52,889 nucleotides of DNA. It comes from Candidatus Nanoarchaeia archaeon. Its GTDB lineage: Archaea; Nanobdellota; Nanobdellia; Woesearchaeales; JACPBV01. Position numbers and translations under genes: made by a program. The DNA lies in NCBI GenBank assembly GCA_028279655.1, contig JANQNH010000012.1:1-52889 (forward strand). Direction: 5' to 3'. The notes under the pieces were generated by a model, which was given only the letters and a program-made list of their open reading frames with translations, had not been told where the DNA came from and did no database searches. This document shows positions 43,783-50,539 of the stretch, in pieces (the stretch's first letter is position 1; every line of letters starts with the position of its first letter).

Positions 43783-43883
43783 TGACAATACTGCCAAGCG
43801 AAGTCCAAGCAAAACACTGTGTCTTGCGAAAGTACTTGGTTGCATGGATTAATGCAAAATACGCACGTAGCGCAGTATTGTCA
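43783..43883. repeat. Cloverleaf-like inverted-repeat element (ncRNA or small mobile element)
   Basis: Two 12-bp perfect inverted arms, TGACAATACTGC (43783-43794) and GCAGTATTGTCA (43872-43883), enclose 77 nt. Inside, on the transcribed minus strand, are two more hairpins: TTGCAT-N6-ATGCAA, and GCAAGACA-CAG-TGTTTTGC (with a G-U pair), the latter flanked by CCAA/TTGG. The whole folds like a multibranched RNA. It lies between the SIMPL and winged-helix genes of one operon. It could be a regulatory RNA, a processing site or a MITE-like insertion; no clear target duplication is visible. Confidence 0.6.
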
Positions 43884-43893
43884 TTAAAGTTAG

Positions 43894-44595
43894 TTATCTT
43901 ACGTGATAGACCAGGTTGATGTTTGCAGTTACTGTTACGTCTCTTGGCATTACACTGGCTGCTTCTTCTATCATTTCTGCGCCTCCTTTAGCGTCCAATG
44001 CTACAGCATAAGGTCTTGCATAGTAGTTAGCTTCTGATACTGTCTTTATCTTTCCTAATCTGACTCCCAGGCTTTGAGCTATTGTGTCTGCTTTTTCCTT
44101 TGCGTTCTGGGTGGCCTGTGCAATCGCCTTTTGCTTGTATTCCTTCTCTCTTGCATCGCTTAATTGGAAGTTTATGTTATTTACCTGGTTTGCTCCGCTG
44201 CTAACTGCAATATCTACGATCTCTCCTACCTTGTCAAGGTCTGTTGTCTTTATTTTTAGAGTCTGTGATGCCCTCCATCCAATGACCTTTGAGCCTTCGT
44301 CTCTTGTCCATGTCCTCTCTTCATACAAGCTAAGGCGCTCTGTTTCTATGTCTTCCTCTGATATGCCCTTGTACCTTAGACCATCGATCATCTCATTTAT
44401 CACCTTGTTTGCCTCGGCTTGTGCTTCTTCAGCTGTGTCTTTTACTATTGAGATGCCTGCCCATACCTCTGCCTGATCTGGCTCTATAGTAAGTTCTGCA
44501 TCTCCACCAACATTTATGGTGTTTGCTTCCTGCTGGCATCCTGTCAGAGCAACTAATGCTATAACCAAAAATGCCAATATTGTTTTTTTATTCAT
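43894..44595 (-). CDS. SIMPL-domain (DUF541) lipoprotein
   Basis: 233 aa. An N-terminal signal ends in the lipobox A-L-T-G-C (Cys near residue 20), followed by the SIMPL domain: an early I-N-V-G-G-D-A-E-L-T-I-E-P-D-Q-A segment, then A-x-A-x-A-N-K-V-I helices, D-I-E-T-E-R-L-S-L-Y and the late V-T-V-T-A-N-I-N-L-V strand. SIMPL proteins form ring-like oligomers in the few studied cases, with roles in envelope stress or surface assembly. A Shine-Dalgarno GAGGTG near 44602-44607 and a minus-strand TATA (TTTATAAA, about 44640) support this start. Confidence 0.9.
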   Translation of the reverse strand: MNKKTILAFLVIALVALTGCQQEANTINVGGDAELTIEPDQAEVWAGISIVKDTAEEAQAEANKVINEMIDGLRYKGISEEDIETERLSLYEERTWTRDEGSKVIGWRASQTLKIKTTDLDKVGEIVDIAVSSGANQVNNINFQLSDAREKEYKQKAIAQATQNAKEKADTIAQSLGVRLGKIKTVSEANYYARPYAVALDAKGGAEMIEEAASVMPRDVTVTANINLVYHVR

Positions 44596-44653
44596 AGTTA
44601 TTCACCTCGTCGTGATATGTTGAAGTTATGCAGGGGTTTATAAATAGTTTGCT

Positions 44654-44738
44654 ATAGTTATGAATTTGATTGAAACTATCTCAAATTTATAACTATGGAA
44701 AAACGTTAGTTTTTCCTGTTGTTATGAATTTGATTGAA
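44654..44738. repeat. Direct and inverted repeats with a hairpin upstream of the SIMPL gene
   Basis: An exact 18-bp direct repeat, GTTATGAATTTGATTGAA, occurs at 44657-44674 and 44721-44738. The first copy also forms a near-perfect inverted repeat with TCAAATTTATAACTAT just after it. Between the copies, at 44697-44716, lies a perfect 8-bp hairpin with a 4-nt loop (GGAAAAAC / GTTTTTCC). On the minus strand this follows the stop of the ACT-like regulator gene, so the hairpin may end that transcript, and the repeats sit before the SIMPL promoter as candidate operators. Confidence 0.55.
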
Positions 44739-44739
44739 G

Positions 44740-45399
44740 TTATTTCTTGTTATATAGGAACCTTATCAAGGCATCATGACATTTGGAGATGTCCTCTTCT
44801 TTTACTATTATGATCAGTTCAGGCATACATCCTATTATCTCTATCACATTGACATCATTTATTGCCAGCTCGTTAAAGACAGGAGAAACCAGACCTGGCA
44901 TGTCCCCATACTTTTCTGAGAAATGGATATTCAGCTCCCCAAGGTTTTCCTTTGCGTCTATCAGTTCTTCCTCAGGGATTATCTTAAGAAACCTTGGTTT
45001 TTTCGAATGGTCAAAGATGAGCTTTACTGATTCCCTTCCCTCTACAATCCTTAAAACCTCTCCTTTCGACACGTGTATATCGTCGAGAATATGCGGAAGG
45101 ATATTTCTAAGTATCTTAAAATGCCTCTTAAGGGTGAACATCACCAGGTGGGATTTGGTTGAGATCTTTGAGTCCAGATATATTGATTGAATAATACTCT
45201 TTTTTTTCTCTTTGATTTTAAGCTCTTTCTTGTATCTCCTTATGGCAGACATGACTGCATGTGAAGATGCGCCTTTGTTGCAGTTTTTTATCATATGAAA
45301 GGCAAGTGCTCTGATGTTGATTATCTTACATTCAAGGCATTTCACAATAGAAGGATTTTGATTCAGGAAATCTCTAACCTCTTGTGTTATATTAGTCAT
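44740..45399 (-). CDS. Probable HTH/ACT-like amino-acid-sensing regulator
   Basis: 219 aa. An N-terminal HTH-like part at about residues 1-60 contains I-N-I-R-A-L-A-F-H-M-I and H-A-V-M-S-A-I-R-R-Y-K-K-E. A long helical/beta middle follows. The C-terminal half, about 150-215, has two beta-alpha-beta units with E-I-I-G-C-M-P-E-L-I-I-I-V, resembling ACT-type ligand-binding folds of archaeal regulators. Ligand unknown. The start region lies in a 20-bp tandem duplication that also creates a seven-codon upstream reading frame overlapping this ATG. Confidence 0.72.
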   Translation of the reverse strand: MTNITQEVRDFLNQNPSIVKCLECKIINIRALAFHMIKNCNKGASSHAVMSAIRRYKKELKIKEKKKSIIQSIYLDSKISTKSHLVMFTLKRHFKILRNILPHILDDIHVSKGEVLRIVEGRESVKLIFDHSKKPRFLKIIPEEELIDAKENLGELNIHFSEKYGDMPGLVSPVFNELAINDVNVIEIIGCMPELIIIVKEEDISKCHDALIRFLYNKK

Positions 45400-45427
45400 T
45401 TTTTATAGTAATTAGTCATTTTTTATA
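45391..45427. repeat. Tandem 20-bp duplication over start codon
   Basis: ATTAGTCATTTTTTATA occurs at 45391-45407 and again at 45411-45427, a 20-bp period. The duplication copies the region around the start codon of the ACT-like gene, including its ATG, into the leader. Confidence 0.8.
45396..45419 (-). CDS. Seven-codon upstream ORF (possible leader peptide)
   Basis: Minus strand: ATG at 45419 reads M-T-N-Y-Y-K-K and stops at TGA 45398-45396, which overlaps the regulator ATG (45399-45397) as ATGA. A TATA box (TAGTATATATATT, 45450-45463) predicts a transcript start near 45431 that would include it; a nearer TATA-like box (about 45421-45430) would exclude it. Whether it is translated is unknown. 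Confidence 0.35.
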   Translation of the reverse strand: MTNYYKK

Positions 45428-45527
45428 AATTTTTCTGATTTTTGACAATAAATATATATACTAAAATCTTTTTCTTTTTTAAAAAATATAAATTATATAA
45501 ATTATAAAATCTAATGGGGGATGAAAG

Positions 45528-45824
45528 ATGGCAACACCAACAAAAGCACCACCAAAAGTGGGACTACAAGGAACATATAATTTTGAAGGGGGGAGCATGC
45601 CAGTAGAACAGTATTTTGCAATGTTGCAAGAATGTATGGGTTATGGTTCAGGTGGATTGAGTGGAATGAGGCAGTCTGCTGCTGAAGTCTTACCTGATGC
45701 TGTTAGGAAATCTATAACCCCTACAAGGATGGGGAATTATAGAGTTAATGAACCTCCTGTCGATAAAGATGCTCCTATAGAAACACACCTATATATGACA
45801 GAAGATGGTATTAAGGAAGTTTAA
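45528..45824 (+). CDS. Hypothetical small protein, 98 aa
   Basis: I do not recognise this protein. It has a Pro/Lys/Gly-rich N-terminus, a short helical middle (P-V-E-Q-Y-F-A-M-L-Q-E-C-M) and a polar C-terminus, with no signal or membrane segment. It is probably real because a good ribosome site (GGGGGATGA, 45513-45521) precedes the ATG and the codon use is normal. The AT-rich gap 45400-45527 holds its promoter and that of the divergent regulator. Confidence 0.65.
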   Translation: MATPTKAPPKVGLQGTYNFEGGSMPVEQYFAMLQECMGYGSGGLSGMRQSAAEVLPDAVRKSITPTRMGNYRVNEPPVDKDAPIETHLYMTEDGIKEV

Positions 45825-45895
45825 ATTTTATTAATTTTTACTTTTGAGTGATAAAATAGATAATATTTATATACTAAACTCTATTCTTCGCTAGT

Positions 45896-46843
45896 ATGAC
45901 TTATGGCAATGTAACTACTAACTATAACCCGTGTGTACCTAATAAAAATCCAATTGCTGTTGCTGTAATGGATACAAGAACCTTAGATGGCAATGGTTTT
46001 CGAACAGATGGTGAGATCAAGTATCTTTTGCCTTCTTTTTCTGATGATTATAAAGGTGATATGTCCGACTGTTTGGTCCTGTGGGGAGGAAATGCTAACT
46101 GTGCCTGGGAAACAATAAATAAATTGGGGGAGCAGAAAACGCATTTAGGATGTAAAAGTATTGAAGATTATGCTGATGCCATCAATGATGAATCAAAAAA
46201 AGTTCTAGATGGGCTTGAAGATGATGGTCAAGGGCCGCCTTCGTTTGCCATCATAGGTTATGAAAATAGGGGTGGTCAACAAACATTGGTTAGCAAAGTA
46301 GTTCATCAAGGAAAGGTTAAATCTCCGCGCCCTAGTTTTTTTGAGATAGGCTCTCCTCTTTTGATAGAGCATGGGTATTCAACTACAGCTGCTGAACCTG
46401 ATGAATTATCTAAAGCAAGAGCAGGTAAGTTGACCTATAATGGGATTAATCATTTTATAGAAAAAACAGATAATATAATAGTAGGGGGGAATCCTGCAAT
46501 AATAACGTTCTATGATGGAAAAATGAATGAGGTTGATGGTAGCTATAGCAGTTTTATAAGCAATATAGTTACTGCAAATAAAGAGGAATGGCCTGATTAT
46601 CAAAGAGAGCATGCTTATAAGGATATAGAGACTATCCTTAAAAGAAGTGTAGAGTTTGGACCTCAAAGGAATTTGGATGATCCAGAGCTTAGTGAGAAAA
46701 TCGAGAAGGATAGGGTAGCTTTGCAGGATATTGCAATGAAGTTTGGTTTTGATGTGATCGATATGATGTCTGGAAGATTTGGCAGAAGGATATGGAGAAA
46801 CAGAAAAAGGATGGCTAAGGCTGAACTTATTGGTAAAGTTTAA
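45896..46843 (+). CDS. Hypothetical protein with weak Ntn-hydrolase/proteasome-like pattern
   Basis: 315 aa, soluble. The first 200 residues show a strand-helix order reminiscent of proteasome-family Ntn folds: I-A-V-A-V-M-D-T-R near 20-28, L-V-L-W-G-G-N-A-N-C near 61-70, a helix, F-A-I-I-G-Y-E-N-R-G-G near 117-127, then F-F-E-I-G-S-P near 148-154. No N-terminal Thr/Ser/Cys nucleophile position is evident, because the Met is followed by about 18 residues before the first strand. The C-terminal third is helical and basic. TATA TTTATATA (45866-45873) gives a leaderless ATG. The fold call is tentative. Confidence 0.65.
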   Translation: MTYGNVTTNYNPCVPNKNPIAVAVMDTRTLDGNGFRTDGEIKYLLPSFSDDYKGDMSDCLVLWGGNANCAWETINKLGEQKTHLGCKSIEDYADAINDESKKVLDGLEDDGQGPPSFAIIGYENRGGQQTLVSKVVHQGKVKSPRPSFFEIGSPLLIEHGYSTTAAEPDELSKARAGKLTYNGINHFIEKTDNIIVGGNPAIITFYDGKMNEVDGSYSSFISNIVTANKEEWPDYQREHAYKDIETILKRSVEFGPQRNLDDPELSEKIEKDRVALQDIAMKFGFDVIDMMSGRFGRRIWRNRKRMAKAELIGKV

Positions 46844-46868
46844 TAATATGGATTGATTATTCAATATC

Positions 46869-47276
46869 ATGGAGATAATAACTCTAGATACAAACCAAAA
46901 ACACGAACTAATAGATATAACTTCCAAAGTTAATTCTGTTGTTAAGGAATCTAAGGTTAAGGAAGGGGTTTGTTTCTTGTATGTGCCTCATGCGACTGCT
47001 GCATTAACAATAAATGAGAATGCAGACCCTAATATAAAAACGGATATAATCAAGGCTGTCAATAAGATGGTTCCTGAGCATGATAACTACCTGCATGACA
47101 GCATAGATAATAATGCTGCTGCACATATCAAGAGTACACTGATTGGCGTTAGTGAGCATATTCCAATCTCTAATGGTGGGCTGCAGTTGGGTACGTGGCA
47201 ATCACTCATGTTTGTTGAAATGGATGGACCTCGTTCTAGCAGAAAGATTATAGTTGAGATTATTGATAAGAGATAG
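46869..47276 (+). CDS. YjbQ/UPF0047 family protein (secondary thiamine-phosphate synthase-like)
   Basis: 135 aa, full-length for the family. Recognised by H-A-T-A-A-L-T-I-N-E-N-A-D (residues about 39-51), the H-D-N-Y-L-H-D cluster near 75-81, H-I-K-S-T-L-I-G, and G-G-L-Q-L-G-T-W-Q near 105-113. The conserved His residues coordinate metal or sulfate in structures. Thiamine-phosphate synthase activity has been reported for bacterial members when overproduced; the physiological role is uncertain. The first HEPN/nucleotidyltransferase operator overlaps its stop codon. Confidence 0.93.
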   Translation: MEIITLDTNQKHELIDITSKVNSVVKESKVKEGVCFLYVPHATAALTINENADPNIKTDIIKAVNKMVPEHDNYLHDSIDNNAAAHIKSTLIGVSEHIPISNGGLQLGTWQSLMFVEMDGPRSSRKIIVEIIDKR

Positions 47277-47380
47277 TTACAAATGTAACCATAATCTAGT
47301 TACGTTTGTAACCAAAAGACTTAAATAGTTATGGATATTTATAGTTACAATTGTACCAATAAAAATGCTACGTTTGTAAC
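47276..47380. promoter_or_regulatory. Four-site palindromic operator array of the HEPN/NTase operon
   Basis: Four related 14-bp palindromes: GTTACAAATGTAAC (47276-47289), GTTACGTTTGTAAC (47299-47312), GTTACAATTGTACC (47344-47357) and GCTACGTTTGTAAC (47367-47380). Start-to-start spacings are 23, 45 and 23 bp. A TATA-like CTTAAATAG (47320-47328) sits in the 45-bp gap, with predicted start near 47350, inside the third site. The fourth site touches ATG 47382. This fits cooperative autorepression of a toxin-antitoxin-like operon. Confidence 0.7.
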
Positions 47381-47381
47381 T

Positions 47382-47780
47382 ATGAATATAGAAAAACATC
47401 TGGAAAGATTGAAGGAAAGTATAGAAGTAATAGATGAAAGTATAACTAAGGATATAACAAAAAGGCAAAGAACAATAGGATTTAGTGTCTCGGCTGCTTC
47501 TGCTGATATGTTTGAGATCTATTTGCACAAGAACAAGCTGGTGGACCCCGGTTTTATAGTGAAGCATGAATGGTTCAAATCAAAGAATAAGATAAATGAA
47601 AAGTTTCCATTTGATTTTGAGGATAAGGAAAAGATCCTGAAATTGATGTACTTGATCGAGGAGAAAAGAGATTCGCTTTGTTATGGTGTTCCTAAGACAG
47701 AAGATATTATCAGAGAAGTTATTCAGAAGTTTAATGAGGTAAGAAAAATATTCTCGGAAAAAGGTGTTAAAGTTGAATAA
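47382..47780 (+). CDS. HEPN-like small alpha-helical protein (toxin-antitoxin partner)
   Basis: 132 aa from ATG 47382; a longer start at 47331 would lie upstream of the predicted transcription start. All-helical, with N-terminal K-H-L-E-R-L-K-E-S helix, a central helix pair and E-K-R-D-S-L-C-Y-G near residue 98. In HepT toxins the corresponding motif is R-x4-H-x-Y; here the His position appears replaced (R-D-S-L-C-Y), so RNase activity is uncertain. It is encoded just before a MntA-like nucleotidyltransferase with a 17-nt overlap, the usual layout of these pairs. Confidence 0.75.
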   Translation: MNIEKHLERLKESIEVIDESITKDITKRQRTIGFSVSAASADMFEIYLHKNKLVDPGFIVKHEWFKSKNKINEKFPFDFEDKEKILKLMYLIEEKRDSLCYGVPKTEDIIREVIQKFNEVRKIFSEKGVKVE

Positions 47781-48378
47781 AAAACTATTAGGCTATTCCG
47801 GTGATTTTGTATCTTTCTTATTAGAGAATATTGATAAAAGCAAGATTGAAAGGATAATATTATTTGGATCTGTCTCAAGGGAAGATGCTGATGAGGATAG
47901 TGATGTAGACCTGTTTGTTGAGACAAATTTCAAGATTGGAAAAACCATTGAAAAGTTAAAATCTGATTTTTTTGATTCTATCAGATTCAAGAACTATTGG
48001 TCATTAAAAGGTGTAAAGAATGATATCAAGATAAAGACTGGAAAGTTGGATGAGTGGGAAGATATAAAGAACAGTATAATCTCAAATGGAGTAATATTAT
48101 ACGGAAAGTTTGAGTCAATGCCAAAGAATTCCATACATAAAACAATCTTTTCATGGGAGAATATAAAACCAGAATCAAAAAGAGTGCTATTGTTTAAGCG
48201 ATTGTTTGGTTACAAAGCTGAAAGCAAGGAATATCCAGGGCTTATGGATAAGTATTACGGTGAAAAATTAAGCAAAGGAAGCATAATGGTAGATACAAAA
48301 AATTCAAACCTATTCATGAAGATTTTCAAAGAGATGAAAATCACAGTTAAGATAAGGAAAATAATAGAGTACAGTTAA
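47764..48378 (+). CDS. MntA-like minimal nucleotidyltransferase
   Basis: 204 aa from GTG 47764; a TTG at 47773 preceded by AAGGTG is an equally good start. Nucleotidyltransferase core: I-I-L-F-G-S-V-S-R-E near 29-38, then D-S-D-V-D-L-F-V-E, with the two catalytic Asp present. A third acidic residue may lie at N-D-I-K. The C-terminal half is basic and helical. In MntA/HepT systems such proteins AMP-ylate and neutralise the HEPN partner. The gene is followed after 1 nt by the pilin-like operon. Confidence 0.82.
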   Translation: MLKLNKKLLGYSGDFVSFLLENIDKSKIERIILFGSVSREDADEDSDVDLFVETNFKIGKTIEKLKSDFFDSIRFKNYWSLKGVKNDIKIKTGKLDEWEDIKNSIISNGVILYGKFESMPKNSIHKTIFSWENIKPESKRVLLFKRLFGYKAESKEYPGLMDKYYGEKLSKGSIMVDTKNSNLFMKIFKEMKITVKIRKIIEYS

Positions 48379-48379
48379 G

Positions 48380-49432
48380 ATGAAAAAAAAGGGTGTGGTA
48401 GAGCTACATTTCAATTGGATATTTGTGCTTATAGCAGGTGCAGTCATCTTTGCTTTTTTCATAACTATAGTCAATAAGCAGAGGGAGTTCTCTGAGATAA
48501 AGTCTTCTGGAACCATAATAACAAACCTTGAATCTATACTTACAGGGGCTCAGGTCTCAACAAGAACAGTAAACATAATAGACATGCCCAAGGTGGATAT
48601 AGGTTTTGAGTGCAACAGGTATTTTATTGGATCTGTTCCTAAGCAGATAAAGAGCAATGTTGTCTTTGCCCCTGGATTGCTGAAAGGGAAGACTATGATA
48701 ACATGGACCACAGACTGGAATACTCCTTACAGGGTCACTAATTTCCTGTATATAACTGATCCCCAACTTAGATACATAATCGTGTTTGATGCAAGCACTG
48801 AGGCTGTGGCTAAGAAGGTGTTTGATGAATTGCCTAAAGAGATCAGCAAAGAGGTTGTAGATGTAGCTGATATAGGGGACCTTGTTGATAAGAACAACTA
48901 TAAGGTCAAGTTTGTGTTCATGGTCAATGATGTGAATAATGTACCTACAGCTGATGCGCTTAGTGAGTTGATCGACATGGCTGACAAGGATGTTACTGCG
49001 ATCAATGTTGATGCAGGAACCAGCAATGTGATACAGAGTACTGGTGAGATGAGATTCTTCAAAAAACACGGGAACGGATGGATGGCTGTCAATCCAATAA
49101 CATATTATCTAAAACAGGAAAGCCTGTTTGGCGCAATATATGCTGAGGATATTGAGATGTATAACTGTGCTATGAAGAAGGCTTTCAAGAAGCTTGGATT
49201 CGTGAGCAAGATCTATTTTGAAAGAAGTTCGTCTCTGGAGACGTACTATGGTTCTCCATGTTCTACTCAGCACGACCCTACCCATCTGGATAGCATGATA
49301 AGTTATGCTGATGACCAGCTAGAAAACTTTCCTGATACATTGGGTGACCTGGAGACTATGAACAGCATCATAACGAACATAAAGGATCAAAACCATAATG
49401 CACAGCTGTATTCCTGTGCTTTGATTTATTGA
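48380..49432 (+). CDS. Pilin-like (class III-type) surface protein A
   Basis: 350 aa. A basic N-terminus (K-K-K-G-V-V-E) and a membrane helix at about 13-32 resemble a type IV pilin leader, with G|V cleavage expected though not canonical. The remaining alpha/beta domain has several Cys near the C-terminus (N-C-A-M-K-K, G-S-P-C-S-T). It shares the anchored layout of the 38586-42686 protein. Likely a minor pilin or pseudopilin of an unrecognised system. It begins 1 nt after the nucleotidyltransferase stop and is followed by two more pilin-like genes. Confidence 0.75.
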   Translation: MKKKGVVELHFNWIFVLIAGAVIFAFFITIVNKQREFSEIKSSGTIITNLESILTGAQVSTRTVNIIDMPKVDIGFECNRYFIGSVPKQIKSNVVFAPGLLKGKTMITWTTDWNTPYRVTNFLYITDPQLRYIIVFDASTEAVAKKVFDELPKEISKEVVDVADIGDLVDKNNYKVKFVFMVNDVNNVPTADALSELIDMADKDVTAINVDAGTSNVIQSTGEMRFFKKHGNGWMAVNPITYYLKQESLFGAIYAEDIEMYNCAMKKAFKKLGFVSKIYFERSSSLETYYGSPCSTQHDPTHLDSMISYADDQLENFPDTLGDLETMNSIITNIKDQNHNAQLYSCALIY

Positions 49433-49449
49433 GAATCAGAGATTCTCAA
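49429..49449. repeat. 9-bp hairpin across the stop codon of pilin-like gene A
   Basis: TTGAGAATC-AGA-GATTCTCAA forms a perfect 9-bp stem with a 3-nt loop; the stop TGA is within the left arm. It lies 28 nt before the next start and may modulate termination, mRNA stability or downstream translation. Confidence 0.6.
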
Positions 49450-49477
49450 ATACTCAAAAAAAATTTAAGATATTAAA

Positions 49478-49969
49478 ATGGGAAAAAAATCACAGATACA
49501 GATGGGTGAGTCAATAGCTATATTGTTCATCTTCTTCGTGTTGTTGATCTTTGGGTTTGTCTTCTATATGAATATCATGAAAGGCTCTGCAAAGGTGGAG
49601 GTGGAGGAGAACATACAGCTTAAAGCAGTGGGAATTGCACAGAAGGCGTCTTTCCTGCCTGAGCTTCAATGCTCTGAAGAGAACGTGAGGGTGGAGGATT
49701 GTATCGACAGGCATAAGCTTGAAGCAGTCCATAATCTTTTAAGTGAGAATAACATATACTACTTTGATATTTTTGAGTTCAGCAACATATCTGTAAGGAA
49801 GGTGTATCCATTCCCTGAAGTTGGGGAAACTATAGATTGGGAGCTTTATGATAATGTACCAGGGGAATTCACGAGTAAGTTATCTACATTTATACCTGTT
49901 TCCTTGTTTAACTCTACTACCAAAAGCTATGATTTTGGGATCTTGGCTGTTGAGGTGTATACGAAATGA
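49478..49969 (+). CDS. Pilin-like protein B
   Basis: 163 aa. The N-terminus [11 protein letters not shown] is followed by a long hydrophobic helix at about 13-34, a type IV pilin-like signal with K-S|Q. The small extracellular domain has two Cys (near 68 and 77) and a [10 protein letters not shown] stretch. It is the middle member of a three-gene run, with an ATGA overlap to the next gene. Probably assembles with proteins A and C; no ATPase or prepilin peptidase is in the window. Confidence 0.78.
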   Translation: MGKKSQIQMGESIAILFIFFVLLIFGFVFYMNIMKGSAKVEVEENIQLKAVGIAQKASFLPELQCSEENVRVEDCIDRHKLEAVHNLLSENNIYYFDIFEFSNISVRKVYPFPEVGETIDWELYDNVPGEFTSKLSTFIPVSLFNSTTKSYDFGILAVEVYTK

Positions 49970-50487
49970 GAAAAGGACAGATGGAGGTTATGGGATTAGC
50001 CATTATTGTCATACTTGTGTCTGTATCCATGCTGTTTGCCATATCCTTTGTTGTACTGAAGAAGCCTACTTCTTATAAGAGCGAATTTACCCAGACAGAG
50101 CTTGCTTCTAATATGCTAAGTACTTTGCTTGAGACCACTATCCCTAACTGTAATGACCTTAATATGAAGGATCTGTATAAGGACTGTGCTATCGATCCTC
50201 TGAATCCACAGGTAAGATGCGATGATCCTGGTTGCTGGCTAAATTACAGCCTAGGTGTTGGGGAGCAGTGTACTTCGTGTGAATTCATAAACTATACAAC
50301 GCAGGTTATCCTTAGTGAGACTCTTGGGAAATGGAATACAGGTTATGGTTTTATTGCAAGGACTTCAACAGATACTTTGGTTAGTGTTGGAAGGTGTCCT
50401 GGTGTGAAGAAGCATAAGATCTATCCGATACCCATAGATCCTTCTGGGAAGAATATACTGGATGTTTCGTTAGATGTTTGCAATTAA
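49966..50487 (+). CDS. Pilin-like protein C
   Basis: 173 aa with an M-R-K-G-Q-M-E class III leader and a hydrophobic helix at about 9-31. The extracellular part has eight or more Cys, including C-N-D-L-N, C-D-D-P-G-C-W and C-T-S-C-E, likely disulfide-bonded. The start overlaps the stop of protein B (ATGA), indicating coupled translation. It is probably a minor pilin-like subunit. Confidence 0.78.
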   Translation: MRKGQMEVMGLAIIVILVSVSMLFAISFVVLKKPTSYKSEFTQTELASNMLSTLLETTIPNCNDLNMKDLYKDCAIDPLNPQVRCDDPGCWLNYSLGVGEQCTSCEFINYTTQVILSETLGKWNTGYGFIARTSTDTLVSVGRCPGVKKHKIYPIPIDPSGKNILDVSLDVCN

Positions 50488-50539
50488 TAGTAAAATTTAT
50501 ATAAAAGATGTTCTAAAGTTAAGATAGAAGGTTGATTTT

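Noticed and set aside
43783-43883. tRNA or integron attC site
   Set aside because: Cloverleaf-like outline, but no tRNA consensus (no T-loop TTCRA or CCA-ready acceptor) and no attC core sites.
46406-46927. 173-codon minus-strand frame
   Set aside because: Antisense to two well-supported plus-strand genes, Ile/Ser/Tyr-rich shadow composition.
47331-47381. Upstream start for the HEPN-like protein
   Set aside because: Lies between TATA and predicted transcription start and inside the operator array; ATG 47382 is better placed.
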